Of a stretch of 64,000 bases of DNA, positions 8,725 through 16,649 are shown in pieces (the first letter of the stretch is position 1; every line of letters begins with the position of its first letter). The position numbers were made by a program, and so were the translations under genes. Source of the DNA: Streptomyces sp. 2131.1 (GTDB taxonomy: Bacteria > Actinomycetota > Actinomycetes > Streptomycetales > Streptomycetaceae); the NCBI RefSeq assembly GCF_900105515.1, contig NZ_FNSY01000001.1, forward strand, positions 5,692,001 to 5,756,000, in the 5' to 3' direction. The notes under the pieces were generated by a model. That model was not told where the DNA came from and did no database searches. It saw only the letters and a list, made by a program, of their open reading frames with translations.

Positions 8725-9489
8725 ATGAGTACGGTGCAGGGCGCGGGCGTGGTGGTCACCGGGGCCGGAGGCGGCATCGGCGCCGCGCTCGCCCGCAGAT
8801 TCGCCGCCGAGGGCGCACGGGTCGTCGTCAACGACCTCGACGAGTCCCGGATCGAGGCGCTCGCCGAGGAGATCGGCGCCACCGCCGTCGCCGGGGACGC
8901 CTCCCGGATCGTGGAGGCCGCCCGGGACGCGCTGGACGGCACCGTCGATGTGTACTGCGCCAACGCGGGCCTCGCCTCGCCGGGCGACCCGATGGCCGAC
9001 GAGGACGTCTGGGCCGCGGCCTGGGACGTCAACGTGATGGCCCACGTCCGGGCGGCCCGCGCGCTGCTCCCGGACTGGCTGGAGCGCGGCAGCGGCCGTT
9101 TCGTCTCCACGGCCTCCGCCGCCGGGCTGCTGACCATGATCGGCGCCGCCCCGTACAGCGTCACCAAGCACGGCGCGGTCGCCTTCGCCGAATGGCTCTC
9201 GCTGACCTACCGGCACCGGGGCGTCAAGGTCCACGCGATCTGCCCGCAGGGCGTGCGTACGGACATGCTCACCGCCGCCGGATCGGCCGGCGAACTCGTC
9301 CTCGCGCCCGGCGCCATCGAGCCCGAGGCCGTCGCGGACGCCCTGTTCGACGCCATGGCGAACGACCGCTTCCTGGTCCTGCCGCACCCCGAGGTCGGCC
9401 GCTACTACGAAGCCAGGGCCGCCGACACCGACCGCTGGATCCGCGGCATGAACCGCCTCCAGCGCACCTGGGAGGAGACCGGAGCATGA
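8725..9489 (+). CDS. short-chain dehydrogenase/reductase
   Basis: NAD(P)-dependent oxidoreductase of 254 aa, classical SDR length. Seen: the cofactor motif VTGAGGGIGAALA at about residues 9-22, ND for adenine binding (VVVNDLDE), CANAG (NNAG equivalent), and the catalytic triad in STASAAGLL and YSVTKHG (Tyr-x3-Lys). The ATG at 8725 follows GAGGTGCGAGAGCG. The stop overlaps the AMP-ligase start (ATGA at 9486-9489), so the two are translationally coupled. In context it probably oxidises a hydroxyacyl-CoA or alcohol intermediate in the same pathway as the ligase. Exact substrate unknown. Confidence 0.92.
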   Translation: MSTVQGAGVVVTGAGGGIGAALARRFAAEGARVVVNDLDESRIEALAEEIGATAVAGDASRIVEAARDALDGTVDVYCANAGLASPGDPMADEDVWAAAWDVNVMAHVRAARALLPDWLERGSGRFVSTASAAGLLTMIGAAPYSVTKHGAVAFAEWLSLTYRHRGVKVHAICPQGVRTDMLTAAGSAGELVLAPGAIEPEAVADALFDAMANDRFLVLPHPEVGRYYEARAADTDRWIRGMNRLQRTWEETGA

Positions 9490-11144
9490 CCGAGTCCATC
9501 TACGCGGCGAAGCCCTGGCTCCCGCTGCTCAGCGAGGCCCAGCGGGCCCCCGTCCACCCCGCCGAGACCCTGGTGCACGCCTTCCGCGATTCCGTGGGCC
9601 GCACCCCGGACCACCCGGCGCTCGCCTACTTCGACGGCCGCCTCACCTACCGCGAGACGGACGAGCTCTCCGACTCCGTGGCCGGCCACCTCGCCGCCCG
9701 GGGCCTGGAGCGCGGCGACCGGGTCGCGATCATGCTCCAGAACTCCCCGCAGTTCGTCCTCGCGCTCCTCGGCGCCTGGAAAGCCGGGGCCACCGTCGTC
9801 CCGCTCAACCCGATGTACAAGTCCGCCGAGGTCGGCCACGTACTCAAGGACGCCCGGGTCACAGCGCTCGTCTGCGCGGACCGGGCCTGGGAGGCGTACC
9901 TGCGGGACACCGCCGCCGCCGCGCCCGGCGTCCGGATCGCGCTCACCGCCTGCGAGCTGGACCTCCAGACGAAGAACGACGAGCGGGTGCTGAACTTCGA
10001 GCGGCTGCCCGCCGCCGCGGACGCCGACGACCTGGTCGCCGTCGCCCGCCAGGGCCTCGCCGCCCCGGCGGGCCGGGACCTCACTGCCGCCGACACCGCG
10101 CTGATCAGCTACACCTCCGGGACCAGCGGCACCCCCAAGGGCGCCATGAACTCCCACGGCAACATCATGGTCAACGCCGAACGCCAGCGCACCGGCCACC
10201 CCGTCCCCGAGGGCGCCGCCTACTTCGCGCTCGCCCCGCTCTTCCACATCACCGGCATGGTCTGCCAGCTGGCCGCCTGCCTCACCAACGCGGGCACCCT
10301 CGTCCTCGCCTACCGCTTCCACCCCGGCGTCGTCCTCGACGCCTTCGCCGAGCACCGGCCCGCGTACACCGTCGGCCCCTCCACCGCCTTCATGGCACTG
10401 GCCGCGACGCCCGGCGTGACACCCGGGCACTTCGCGTCCTTCCAGGTCATCTCGTCCGGCGGGGCGCCACTGCCGCCCGCGCTCGTGGAGAAGTTCCGGT
10501 CCGGCTTCGGCCCGTACATACGCAACGGCTACGGCCTCACCGAGTGCACCGCCCCGTGCGCCTCCGTGCCCCCGGAGCGCGAGGCCCCCGTCGACCCGGT
10601 CTCGGGCACCCTCTCGGTCGGCGTGCCCGGCCCGGACACCGTCGTCCGGATCATCGACGAGAACGGCGCGGAGGTGCCCTTCGGGGAGCAGGGCGAGATC
10701 GCGGTGCGCGGCCCGCAGGTCGTCTCCGGCTACTGGGGACTGCCCGAGGCCACCGCCGCCGCCTTCCCCGAAGGCGAGCTGCGCACCGGCGACATCGGCT
10801 TCATGGACCGCGAGGGCTGGCTCTACGTCGTCGACCGCAAGAAGGACATGATCAACGCCTCCGGCTTCAAGGTCTGGCCGCGCGAGGTGGAGGACGTCCT
10901 CTACACGCACCCGGCCGTCCGCGAGGCCGCCGTCGTCGGCGTGCCCGACACCTACCGGGGCGAGACCGTCCGTGCCTACGTCAGCCTGCGGCCGGGCGCG
11001 AGCGTCGGACCGGACGAGCTGGGCGCGTACTGCAAGGAACGGCTCGCCGCGTACAAGTACCCGCGCGAAGTCGAGATCCTGGCCGAGCTGCCCAAGACGG
11101 CAAGTGGGAAGATCCTCAGGCGGGAACTGCGTTCCCCCCGGTAG
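9486..11144 (+). CDS. AMP-dependent acyl-CoA synthetase/ligase
   Basis: Adenylate-forming enzyme of 552 aa that activates a carboxylic acid with ATP and CoA. Seen: P-loop motif YTSGTSGTPKGAMNSH (about residues 209-224), NGYGLTECTAP, the hinge GDIGFMDREGWLYVVDRKKDMI then NASGFKVWPREVE, and the C-terminal catalytic Lys in PKTASGKILRREL. Full length for class I long- or medium-chain acyl-CoA synthetases. The start overlaps the stop of the SDR gene; the TetR gene follows after 33 bp. The operator at 8671-8686 would control all three. It probably feeds the acyl-CoA dehydrogenase at 12911-14125, which carries the same operator. Confidence 0.92.
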   Translation: MTESIYAAKPWLPLLSEAQRAPVHPAETLVHAFRDSVGRTPDHPALAYFDGRLTYRETDELSDSVAGHLAARGLERGDRVAIMLQNSPQFVLALLGAWKAGATVVPLNPMYKSAEVGHVLKDARVTALVCADRAWEAYLRDTAAAAPGVRIALTACELDLQTKNDERVLNFERLPAAADADDLVAVARQGLAAPAGRDLTAADTALISYTSGTSGTPKGAMNSHGNIMVNAERQRTGHPVPEGAAYFALAPLFHITGMVCQLAACLTNAGTLVLAYRFHPGVVLDAFAEHRPAYTVGPSTAFMALAATPGVTPGHFASFQVISSGGAPLPPALVEKFRSGFGPYIRNGYGLTECTAPCASVPPEREAPVDPVSGTLSVGVPGPDTVVRIIDENGAEVPFGEQGEIAVRGPQVVSGYWGLPEATAAAFPEGELRTGDIGFMDREGWLYVVDRKKDMINASGFKVWPREVEDVLYTHPAVREAAVVGVPDTYRGETVRAYVSLRPGASVGPDELGAYCKERLAAYKYPREVEILAELPKTASGKILRRELRSPR

Positions 11145-11177
11145 TACAGCCAAACGTATGGAAGGAAGGCGGCGGCT

Positions 11178-11771
11178 ATGGCCAAGGAGACGGACGGGAA
11201 CGGCACCCCCGTCCCCCAGCGGTTGCTGGCCGCCGCCACTAGGCTCTTCGCCGAGCAGGGCTACGACCGCACCTCGGTCCAGGAGATCGTCGAGGCGGCC
11301 GGCGTCACCAAGGGGGCGTTGTACCACTACTTCGGCTCCAAGGAGGACCTGCTCCAGGAGGTGTACGCCCGGGTGCTGCGCCTCCAGCAGGAGCGGCTCG
11401 ACGCCTTCGCGAACGCCGAGGCGCCCATCGAGCAGCGGCTGCGCGACGCGGCCGCGGACGTGGTCGTCACCACCATCGACAACCTCGACGACGCCTCGAT
11501 CTTCTTCCGCTCCATGCACCACCTGAGCCCCGAGAAGAACAAGCAGGTACGGGGCGAGCGGCGGCGCTACCACGAGCGCTTCCGCGCCTTGGTCGAGGAG
11601 GGCCAGCGCAGCGGGGTGTTCTCCACGGCCACCCCGGCGGACCTCATCGTCGACTACCACTTCGGGTCGGTCCACCACCTGTCGACCTGGTACCGCCCGG
11701 ACGGCCCCCTCACCCCGCAGGAGGTCGCCGACCACCTCGCGGACCTGCTGCTGCGGGCGCTCAGACCCTAG
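11178..11771 (+). CDS. TetR family regulator of the acyl-CoA locus
   Basis: 197-aa repressor. Helix-turn-helix at about residues 12-58 (LLAAATRLFAEQGYDRTS, then VQEIVEAAGVTKGALYHYF). The C-terminal domain (ASIFFRSMHHLSPEKNKQVRGERRRY) resembles the KstR2/acyl-CoA responsive group. AAGGAAGGCGGCGGCT precedes the ATG. It is third in the operon after SDR and ligase, so the operator at 8671 would make it autoregulated, and the same operator before 15156 would add the phosphotransferase and dehydrogenase genes to its regulon. It overlaps the convergent LysR gene by 11 bp at the 3' ends. Confidence 0.9.
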   Translation: MAKETDGNGTPVPQRLLAAATRLFAEQGYDRTSVQEIVEAAGVTKGALYHYFGSKEDLLQEVYARVLRLQQERLDAFANAEAPIEQRLRDAAADVVVTTIDNLDDASIFFRSMHHLSPEKNKQVRGERRRYHERFRALVEEGQRSGVFSTATPADLIVDYHFGSVHHLSTWYRPDGPLTPQEVADHLADLLLRALRP

Positions 11772-12648
11772 CGGCCGCCCCGTCGCACAACTGCCCGAGC
11801 AGCGCCTCCGCCGCCGGGTTGCGCGGACGGGGCGCCCGGCCCACCAGCAGCACCGTCCGGCCCGGCTCCGGCTGCCGGATGGTCACGCACGGCAGCCCCG
11901 CGTCCTCGCCGATCCGGCGCGGCACGACCGCCACCCCGATGCCCGCCCGGACGAGGTCGACCAGCAGCCGGATCTGTGTGACGTCGCAGGTGATCCGGCG
12001 CTCCAGACCGCAGTGCGCGGCCAGCCGGCGCACCGCCGTCTCCAGGCCCGTGCCCGCGCGGAAGTCCACGAACGGTTCGTCGGCGAGGTCCTTGATCAGG
12101 GTGCGCCCCGCCGTCGCGAGGGGGTGCCCCGGCGCGGTGATCAGCACCAGGTCCTCGTGCCAGGTCGCGAACGCGGTGAGCCCCTCGGGCAGCGCGGCGG
12201 CGTCCGGCGCCAGGAAGGCGAGGTCCAGCTCCCCGGCACGCACCCCCGCCACCAGCTCCGGCGTCGTCGCCTCGCGCAGCGAGATCTGCACCCCGGGCCA
12301 CAGCCCATGGAACGCGGCCAGTTCGGCGGCCAGGTCGACGCAGGTCAGCGTCTGGATCGTGCCGACGCGCACCCGCCCGGTCGCCAGCCCCGACACGGAG
12401 GCCACCGCGTCGCGCGCGGCGTCCGTCCCCGCGAGCACCGTCCGCGCGGCAGGCAGCAGCGCCCGGCCCGCCTCGGTGAGGACCACCCGGCGGCCGGTGC
12501 GGTCGAACAGCTCGGCGCCCAGCTCCCGTTCGAGGTTGCGCACGGACGTGCTCAGCGCGGACTGCACGATCAGTTCGGCACGGGCGGCGGCGGTGAAGCT
12601 GCCGTGCGTGACCACCGCCATGAAGTGGCGAAGCTGACGGATCTCCAT
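11761..12648 (-). CDS. LysR family transcriptional regulator
   Basis: 295 aa, standard LysR length. N-terminal winged helix-turn-helix (MEIRQLRHFMAVVTHGSFTA, then AARAELIVQSALSTSVRNLERELG), linker helix, and the two-lobed effector domain from about residue 90 (GRVRVGTIQTLTCVDLAAEL). Members usually activate a divergent gene in answer to a small molecule. The divergent neighbour here is only the 54-aa ORF at 12742, and a T-N11-A type LysR box (12668-12686) lies between them. The ATG at 12648 begins exactly at the family start MEIRQLRHF. Effector unknown. Confidence 0.92.
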   Translation of the reverse strand: MEIRQLRHFMAVVTHGSFTAAARAELIVQSALSTSVRNLERELGAELFDRTGRRVVLTEAGRALLPAARTVLAGTDAARDAVASVSGLATGRVRVGTIQTLTCVDLAAELAAFHGLWPGVQISLREATTPELVAGVRAGELDLAFLAPDAAALPEGLTAFATWHEDLVLITAPGHPLATAGRTLIKDLADEPFVDFRAGTGLETAVRRLAAHCGLERRITCDVTQIRLLVDLVRAGIGVAVVPRRIGEDAGLPCVTIRQPEPGRTVLLVGRAPRPRNPAAEALLGQLCDGAAARV

Positions 12649-12667
12649 CCGCCCACGCTAGCGGGGC

Positions 12668-12686
12668 CCATCTAGGTTATCGATGG
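12668..12686. promoter_or_regulatory. LysR box CCATC-N9-GATGG
   Basis: Inverted repeat CCATC/GATGG (12668-12672 and 12682-12686) containing T-N11-A (T at 12671, A at 12683), in the gap between the LysR gene and the divergent small ORF. Position and form fit a LysR recognition site. Confidence 0.5.
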
Positions 12687-12741
12687 CTGGCAGCGAATCC
12701 ATCTGTTGGACCGCCTCACGGACCGGGGTCAAGCTGGATTC

Positions 12742-12906
12742 ATGGCGCACATCCAGAGCTCCACCCGCATCCCCGCCCTGTGGGCCGTCGCGTACGGCCC
12801 CCACCGCCCGGTCCCGGTCCGGCTGCTGGCCCGCACCCTGCTGCGGGTACGGGCCTTCGCCCGCGAACTGGCCCTGGCCGATCACGTGCCGTACGGCGGA
12901 TATTGA
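12742..12906 (+). CDS. small hypothetical protein, 54 aa
   Basis: Not recognised. The frame begins with ATG at 12742 (MAHIQSSTRIPALWAVAYGP) and ends AFARELALADHVPYGGY. Nearly every third codon position is G or C along its length, as in real genes here, which argues for translation. The product is basic and Arg-rich with no clear membrane segment (RPVPVRLLARTLLRVRAFAR may form an amphipathic helix). It is divergent from the LysR gene and stops 4 bp before the end of the convergent acyl-CoA dehydrogenase. The likely LysR box at 12668-12686 would serve its promoter. No clear ribosome site is seen. Confidence 0.5.
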   Translation: MAHIQSSTRIPALWAVAYGPHRPVPVRLLARTLLRVRAFARELALADHVPYGGY

Positions 12907-12910
12907 AGCC

Positions 12911-14125
12911 CTACAGGTACTTCTTGATCTCCCGCCGGGCCAGCGAGCGCTGGTGCACCTCGTCCGGGCCGTCCGCCAGCCGCAGTGTCCGGGCCGAGGC
13001 CCACAGCTCGGCGAGCGGGAAGTCCTGGCTGACCCCGCCCGCGCCGTGCAACTGCACCGCCTGGTCCAGGATGGCGACCACCGCGCGCGGGGTGGCGATC
13101 TTGATGGACTGGATCTCGGTGTGCGCGCCCCGGTTGCCGACGGTGTCCATCAGCCAGGCCGTCTTCAGCACCAGCAGCCGCAGCTGCTCCACGGTGACCC
13201 GGGCGTCCGCGATCCAGTTCTGCACGACGCCCTGCTGGGCCAGCGGCTTGCCGAAGGCCGTACGGGAGACCGCGCGCCGGCACATCAGCTCGATGGCCCG
13301 CTCCGCCATGCCGATGAGCCGCATGCAGTGGTGGATGCGCCCCGGACCCAGCCGCGCCTGGGCGATGGCGAAGCCGCCGCCCTCCTCGCCGATCAGGTTC
13401 GTCGCCGGCACCCGCACGTCCTCGAAGACGACCTCCGCGTGCCCGCCGTGCCAGTGGTCCTCGTAGCCGTACACCTGCATGGCGCGCTTCACCGTCAGAC
13501 CGGGGGTGTCCCGGGGGACGAGGATCTGCGACTGCTGGCGGCGGATGTCCGCGCCGTCCGGGTCGGTCTTGCCCATCACGATGAAGATCTCGCAGTCCGG
13601 GTTCATCGCCCCGGAGATGTACCACTTGCGGCCGTTGATGACGTAGTCGCCGCCGTCACGGGTGATCCGGGTCTCGATGTTGGTCGCGTCCGAGGAGGCG
13701 ACCTCCGGCTCCGTCATCGCGAACGCCGAGCGGATCTCCCCGGCCAGCAGCGGTTCCAGCCACCGCTTCTTCTGCTCGTCGGTGCCGAACTCGGCCAGCA
13801 CCTCCATGTTCCCGGTGTCCGGCGCCGCGCAGTTGGTCGCGGTCGGTGCCAGACGCGGCGAGCGGCCCGTGATCTCCGCCAGCGGCGCGTACTGGAGGTT
13901 GCTCAGCCCGGCCCCGTGCTCGGTGCCCGGCAGGAAGAGGTTCCACAGGCCCTGCCGGCGGGCCTCCGCCTTCAGGTCCTCCACGATGCGCGGGGTCTGC
14001 CAGGGCGAGTCCAGTTCGGCGCGCTGCTCGTCCGCGATCCGCTCGGCCGGGTAGACGTGCTCGTCCATGAACGCGAGGAGCCGGGCGCGCAGCTCCTCGG
14101 TACGGGTGTCGAATGCGAAGTCCAT
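12911..14125 (-). CDS. acyl-CoA dehydrogenase, long-chain/ACAD10-11 type
   Basis: 404-aa flavoprotein. Seen: TATNCAAPDTGNMEVLAEFG, the FAD motif SAFAMTEPEVASSDATNIE, INGRKWYISGAMNP, and the C-terminal block LHGAGGVSQDFPLAELWASA followed by RTLRLADGPDEVHQRSLARRE. In this subgroup the DGPDEVH segment stands where other members have YEGT. The ATG at 14125 begins the normal family N-terminus MDFAFDTRTEELRARLLAF. It lies 8 bp after the phosphotransferase gene, so the two form one operon. The pairing with an APH-fold protein mirrors animal ACAD10/ACAD11 fusions, which act on 4-hydroxy acids; that substrate is only an inference here. Confidence 0.92.
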   Translation of the reverse strand: MDFAFDTRTEELRARLLAFMDEHVYPAERIADEQRAELDSPWQTPRIVEDLKAEARRQGLWNLFLPGTEHGAGLSNLQYAPLAEITGRSPRLAPTATNCAAPDTGNMEVLAEFGTDEQKKRWLEPLLAGEIRSAFAMTEPEVASSDATNIETRITRDGGDYVINGRKWYISGAMNPDCEIFIVMGKTDPDGADIRRQQSQILVPRDTPGLTVKRAMQVYGYEDHWHGGHAEVVFEDVRVPATNLIGEEGGGFAIAQARLGPGRIHHCMRLIGMAERAIELMCRRAVSRTAFGKPLAQQGVVQNWIADARVTVEQLRLLVLKTAWLMDTVGNRGAHTEIQSIKIATPRAVVAILDQAVQLHGAGGVSQDFPLAELWASARTLRLADGPDEVHQRSLARREIKKYL

Positions 14126-14133
14126 GGGGTGGT

Positions 14134-15156
14134 TCAGCCTTCCTGGAGGGTGGTGAGGCCGTGCTCGATGAAGACGGGGACGAGGTCGCCGATGCGGTCG
14201 AAGCCGCCGCCGACCGTCTGCCCGAGGGTGTAGCGGTAGTGGATGCCCTCCAGGATCACGGCGAGCTTGAACCAGGCGAAGGCCGTGTACCAGGAGATGG
14301 CGGAGGTGTCGCGGCCGGAGCGGGCGGCGTAGCGCTCGATCAGCTCGGCCGGGGTCGGGTGGCCGGGCGCGCCGCTGGTGGTGGAGACCGGCGACTCCGG
14401 CAGCCCCAGGTCGGAGCTGTACATGACGAGCAGCCCGAGGTCGGTCAGCGGGTCGCCGAGCGTGGACATCTCCCAGTCCAGGACGGCCTTGATCTCGTCG
14501 TCGGCGCCGATCAGCGCGTTGTCCAGGCGGTAGTCGCCGTGCACCACGGTGGGCGCGGGGGAGACGGGCAGCTCCCGGCCGAGCGCCGCGTGCAGCTCGT
14601 CGATGCCGGGCAGCTCGCGGTTGCGGGAGGCGTCCAGCTGCTTGCCCCAGCGGCGCAGCTGCCGGTCGAGGAAGCCCTCGGGCCGCCCGAAGCCGGCGAG
14701 CCCGACCGCCCCGGGGTCCACGGCGTGCAGCTCGACGAGCGTGTCGACGAGCGCGAGGACCGCCGCCCTGGTGCGCTCCGGGCCGAGCGGGACCAGCTGC
14801 TCGGCCGTGCGGTACGGGGTGCCCTCGACGTACTCCATGACGTAGAAGGGCGCGCCGGTCACCGAGTCGTCCTCGCAGAGCAGGAGCGGTTCGGGGACCG
14901 GGACGGCCGTCGGGTGCAGGGCGCTGATCACCCGGTGCTCGCGCTTCATGTCGTGCGCGGTGGCCAGGACGTGCCCCAGCGGGGGCCGCCGGAGGACCCA
15001 CTGGGCGGTGCCGTCGGTGACGACGTACGTCAGGTTCGACCGGCCGCCCTCCACGACGCGCGCGTCGAGCGGTCCGTTCACCAGTCCCGGACGCTCGCGG
15101 TCCAGGTATCCGCGCAGCCGGTCGAGGTCGAGACCTGGCGGATGGACGTGGCTCAT
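14134..15156 (-). CDS. phosphotransferase, aminoglycoside-phosphotransferase fold (ACAD10/11-associated)
   Basis: 340-aa kinase-fold protein. Seen: the nucleotide-binding Lys region (WVLRRPP), GAPFYVMEYVEG hinge, the catalytic loop VVHGDYRLDNALI and the metal-binding AVLDWEMSTLGDPLTDLG. These APH/choline-kinase motifs are complete, so the protein is probably an active kinase. GGAGGTACGCACG precedes the ATG at 15156. It is the first gene of an operon with the acyl-CoA dehydrogenase; in ACAD10/11 proteins the same two domains are fused and phosphorylate then eliminate a 4-hydroxyacyl-CoA. Antibiotic resistance is not suggested by the context. The operator at 15202-15217 lies upstream. Confidence 0.9.
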   Translation of the reverse strand: MSHVHPPGLDLDRLRGYLDRERPGLVNGPLDARVVEGGRSNLTYVVTDGTAQWVLRRPPLGHVLATAHDMKREHRVISALHPTAVPVPEPLLLCEDDSVTGAPFYVMEYVEGTPYRTAEQLVPLGPERTRAAVLALVDTLVELHAVDPGAVGLAGFGRPEGFLDRQLRRWGKQLDASRNRELPGIDELHAALGRELPVSPAPTVVHGDYRLDNALIGADDEIKAVLDWEMSTLGDPLTDLGLLVMYSSDLGLPESPVSTTSGAPGHPTPAELIERYAARSGRDTSAISWYTAFAWFKLAVILEGIHYRYTLGQTVGGGFDRIGDLVPVFIEHGLTTLQEG

Positions 15157-15201
15157 CGTGCGTACCTCCGGGGTGGGCGAACGGTCGCTCTCATGATGCC
15201 G

Positions 15202-15217
15202 ACCAGTCGGTATGTCG
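15202..15217 (-). promoter_or_regulatory. TetR-type operator CGACATACCGACTGGT, copy 2
   Basis: Reverse-strand copy of 8671-8686, 45 bp before the phosphotransferase start. Here the dyad is better: CCGAC-TG-GTCGG. It probably places this operon under the TetR at 11178. Confidence 0.7.
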
Positions 15218-15298
15218 TCCAGTGCGCCCCGGGAACCGGATGAGAGGACTCCGGTCCCCAAGGGCGTTCCGGCTCTGGCGTTCGGTCGCATCTCTGAA

Positions 15299-15304
15299 TA
15301 GGGT
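15299..15304 (+). promoter_or_regulatory. probable -10 TAGGGT of a leaderless mRNA
   Basis: TAGGGT ends 6 bases before the ATG at 15311, there is no Shine-Dalgarno sequence, and TAGNNT fits the streptomycete -10. Transcription would then begin at or next to the start codon. Confidence 0.4.
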
Positions 15305-15310
15305 TCACGT

Positions 15311-16600
15311 ATGGATACCGCGCTGCTGATCGACGAAGTCCGGCTGACCCCGATCCTCATTGCCGACCCGCCCCTGCTCAACACCCAGGGCGTCCACCAG
15401 CCGTACACGCCCCGGCTCGTCGTGGAGGTCGTCACCCGGGGCGGGGTCACCGGCATCGGGGAGACCTACGGCGACGGCAAGTACCTCGAACTCGCCGCGC
15501 CCCTGGCCGCCGCCCTTCCCGGCCGCCCGGTCAGCGATGTGAACGGGCTGTTCGCCCTGGCCGACGAGGTGTGCGGTGATTCACGGGCGGCCGACGCACG
15601 GGTCGACGCGGGCGGGCTGCGCGGCGTCCAGACCGCCGACAAGCTGCGCCTCTCCGTGGTCTCCGGCTTCGAGGTGGCCTGCCTGGACGCGCTCGGCAAG
15701 GCGGTCGGACTGCCGGTGCACGCGCTGCTCGGCGGCAAGGTCCGCGACCGGGTCGAGTACAGCGCGTACCTCTTCTACCGCTGGGCCGCCCACCCGGAGG
15801 GCGGCGAGTCCGACGACTGGGGCGCGGCCCTCGACCCGGCCGGCGTCGTGGCCCAGGCCCGCCGCTTCGCCCGCGAGTACGGCTTCTCCTCCTTCAAGCT
15901 CAAGGGCGGTGTCCTCCCGCCGGACGAGGAGATCGCCGCCGTCCGCGCGCTCGCCGGGGCGTTCCCCGGGCAGCCGCTGCGCCTGGACCCCAACGGAGCC
16001 TGGTCCGTGGAGACCTCGCTGTACGTGGCCGAGCAGCTGAAGGACGTACTCGAATACCTGGAGGACCCGGCGAGCGGCACGGAAGCGATGGCCGCCGTCT
16101 CGGCGGGCACGGACGTGCCGCTGGCCACCAACATGTGCGTCACCACGCTCGCCGAGGTCCCCGAGGCGTTCGCCCGCGACGCCGTCCAGGTCGTCCTGTC
16201 CGACCACCACTACTGGGGCGGGCTGCACCGCACCCGCGAACTCGCCGCGATCTGCCGCCTGCACGGCGTCGGGCTCTCCATGCACTCCAACACCCACCTC
16301 GGGATCAGCCTCGCCGCGATGACGCACGTCGCGGCCACCGTCCCCAACCTCGACTACGCCTGCGACAGCCACTACCCCTGGCAGACCGAGGACGTCATCA
16401 CCACCCGCCACGTCTTCGAGGACGGCCGCCTCACCGTCTCCGACGCCCCCGGCCTCGGCGTCGAACTCGACCGGGACCGGCTCGCCGCACTCCACCGGCG
16501 CTGGCTCGACGACGACGGCACCATGCGCGAGCGCGACGACGCCGCCGCGATGCGCAAGGCCGAACCGGAGTGGCGCACCCCGTCGATCCCGCGCTGGTGA
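15311..16600 (+). CDS. gudD: D-glucarate dehydratase (enolase superfamily)
   Basis: 429 aa. Would dehydrate D-glucarate to 5-keto-4-deoxy-D-glucarate. Enolase-superfamily motifs are complete: Lys-x-Lys in FKLKGG (K196 and K198), metal ligands in RLDPNGAW, YLEDP and ATNMCVTT, then VVLSDHHYWGG and the catalytic His in SMHSNTHLGIS, all in the glucarate dehydratase form. Length is close to that of characterised GudD proteins. No aldolase or transporter for the pathway lies beside it, so the downstream enzymes must be elsewhere. The start codon seems leaderless, with TAGGGT at 15299-15304. A related galactarate or other acid-sugar substrate cannot be excluded. Confidence 0.88.
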   Translation: MDTALLIDEVRLTPILIADPPLLNTQGVHQPYTPRLVVEVVTRGGVTGIGETYGDGKYLELAAPLAAALPGRPVSDVNGLFALADEVCGDSRAADARVDAGGLRGVQTADKLRLSVVSGFEVACLDALGKAVGLPVHALLGGKVRDRVEYSAYLFYRWAAHPEGGESDDWGAALDPAGVVAQARRFAREYGFSSFKLKGGVLPPDEEIAAVRALAGAFPGQPLRLDPNGAWSVETSLYVAEQLKDVLEYLEDPASGTEAMAAVSAGTDVPLATNMCVTTLAEVPEAFARDAVQVVLSDHHYWGGLHRTRELAAICRLHGVGLSMHSNTHLGISLAAMTHVAATVPNLDYACDSHYPWQTEDVITTRHVFEDGRLTVSDAPGLGVELDRDRLAALHRRWLDDDGTMRERDDAAAMRKAEPEWRTPSIPRW

Positions 16601-16649
16601 CCGCACCGGCCGAGTTGCGGGCACACCGCCCCGCCGCGAGGGTCGGAGC

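Noticed and set aside
14134..15156. Aminoglycoside resistance gene
   Set aside because: The fold is the same, but it is operonic with an acyl-CoA dehydrogenase and shares an operator with an acyl-CoA synthetase operon, so a catabolic kinase is much more likely.
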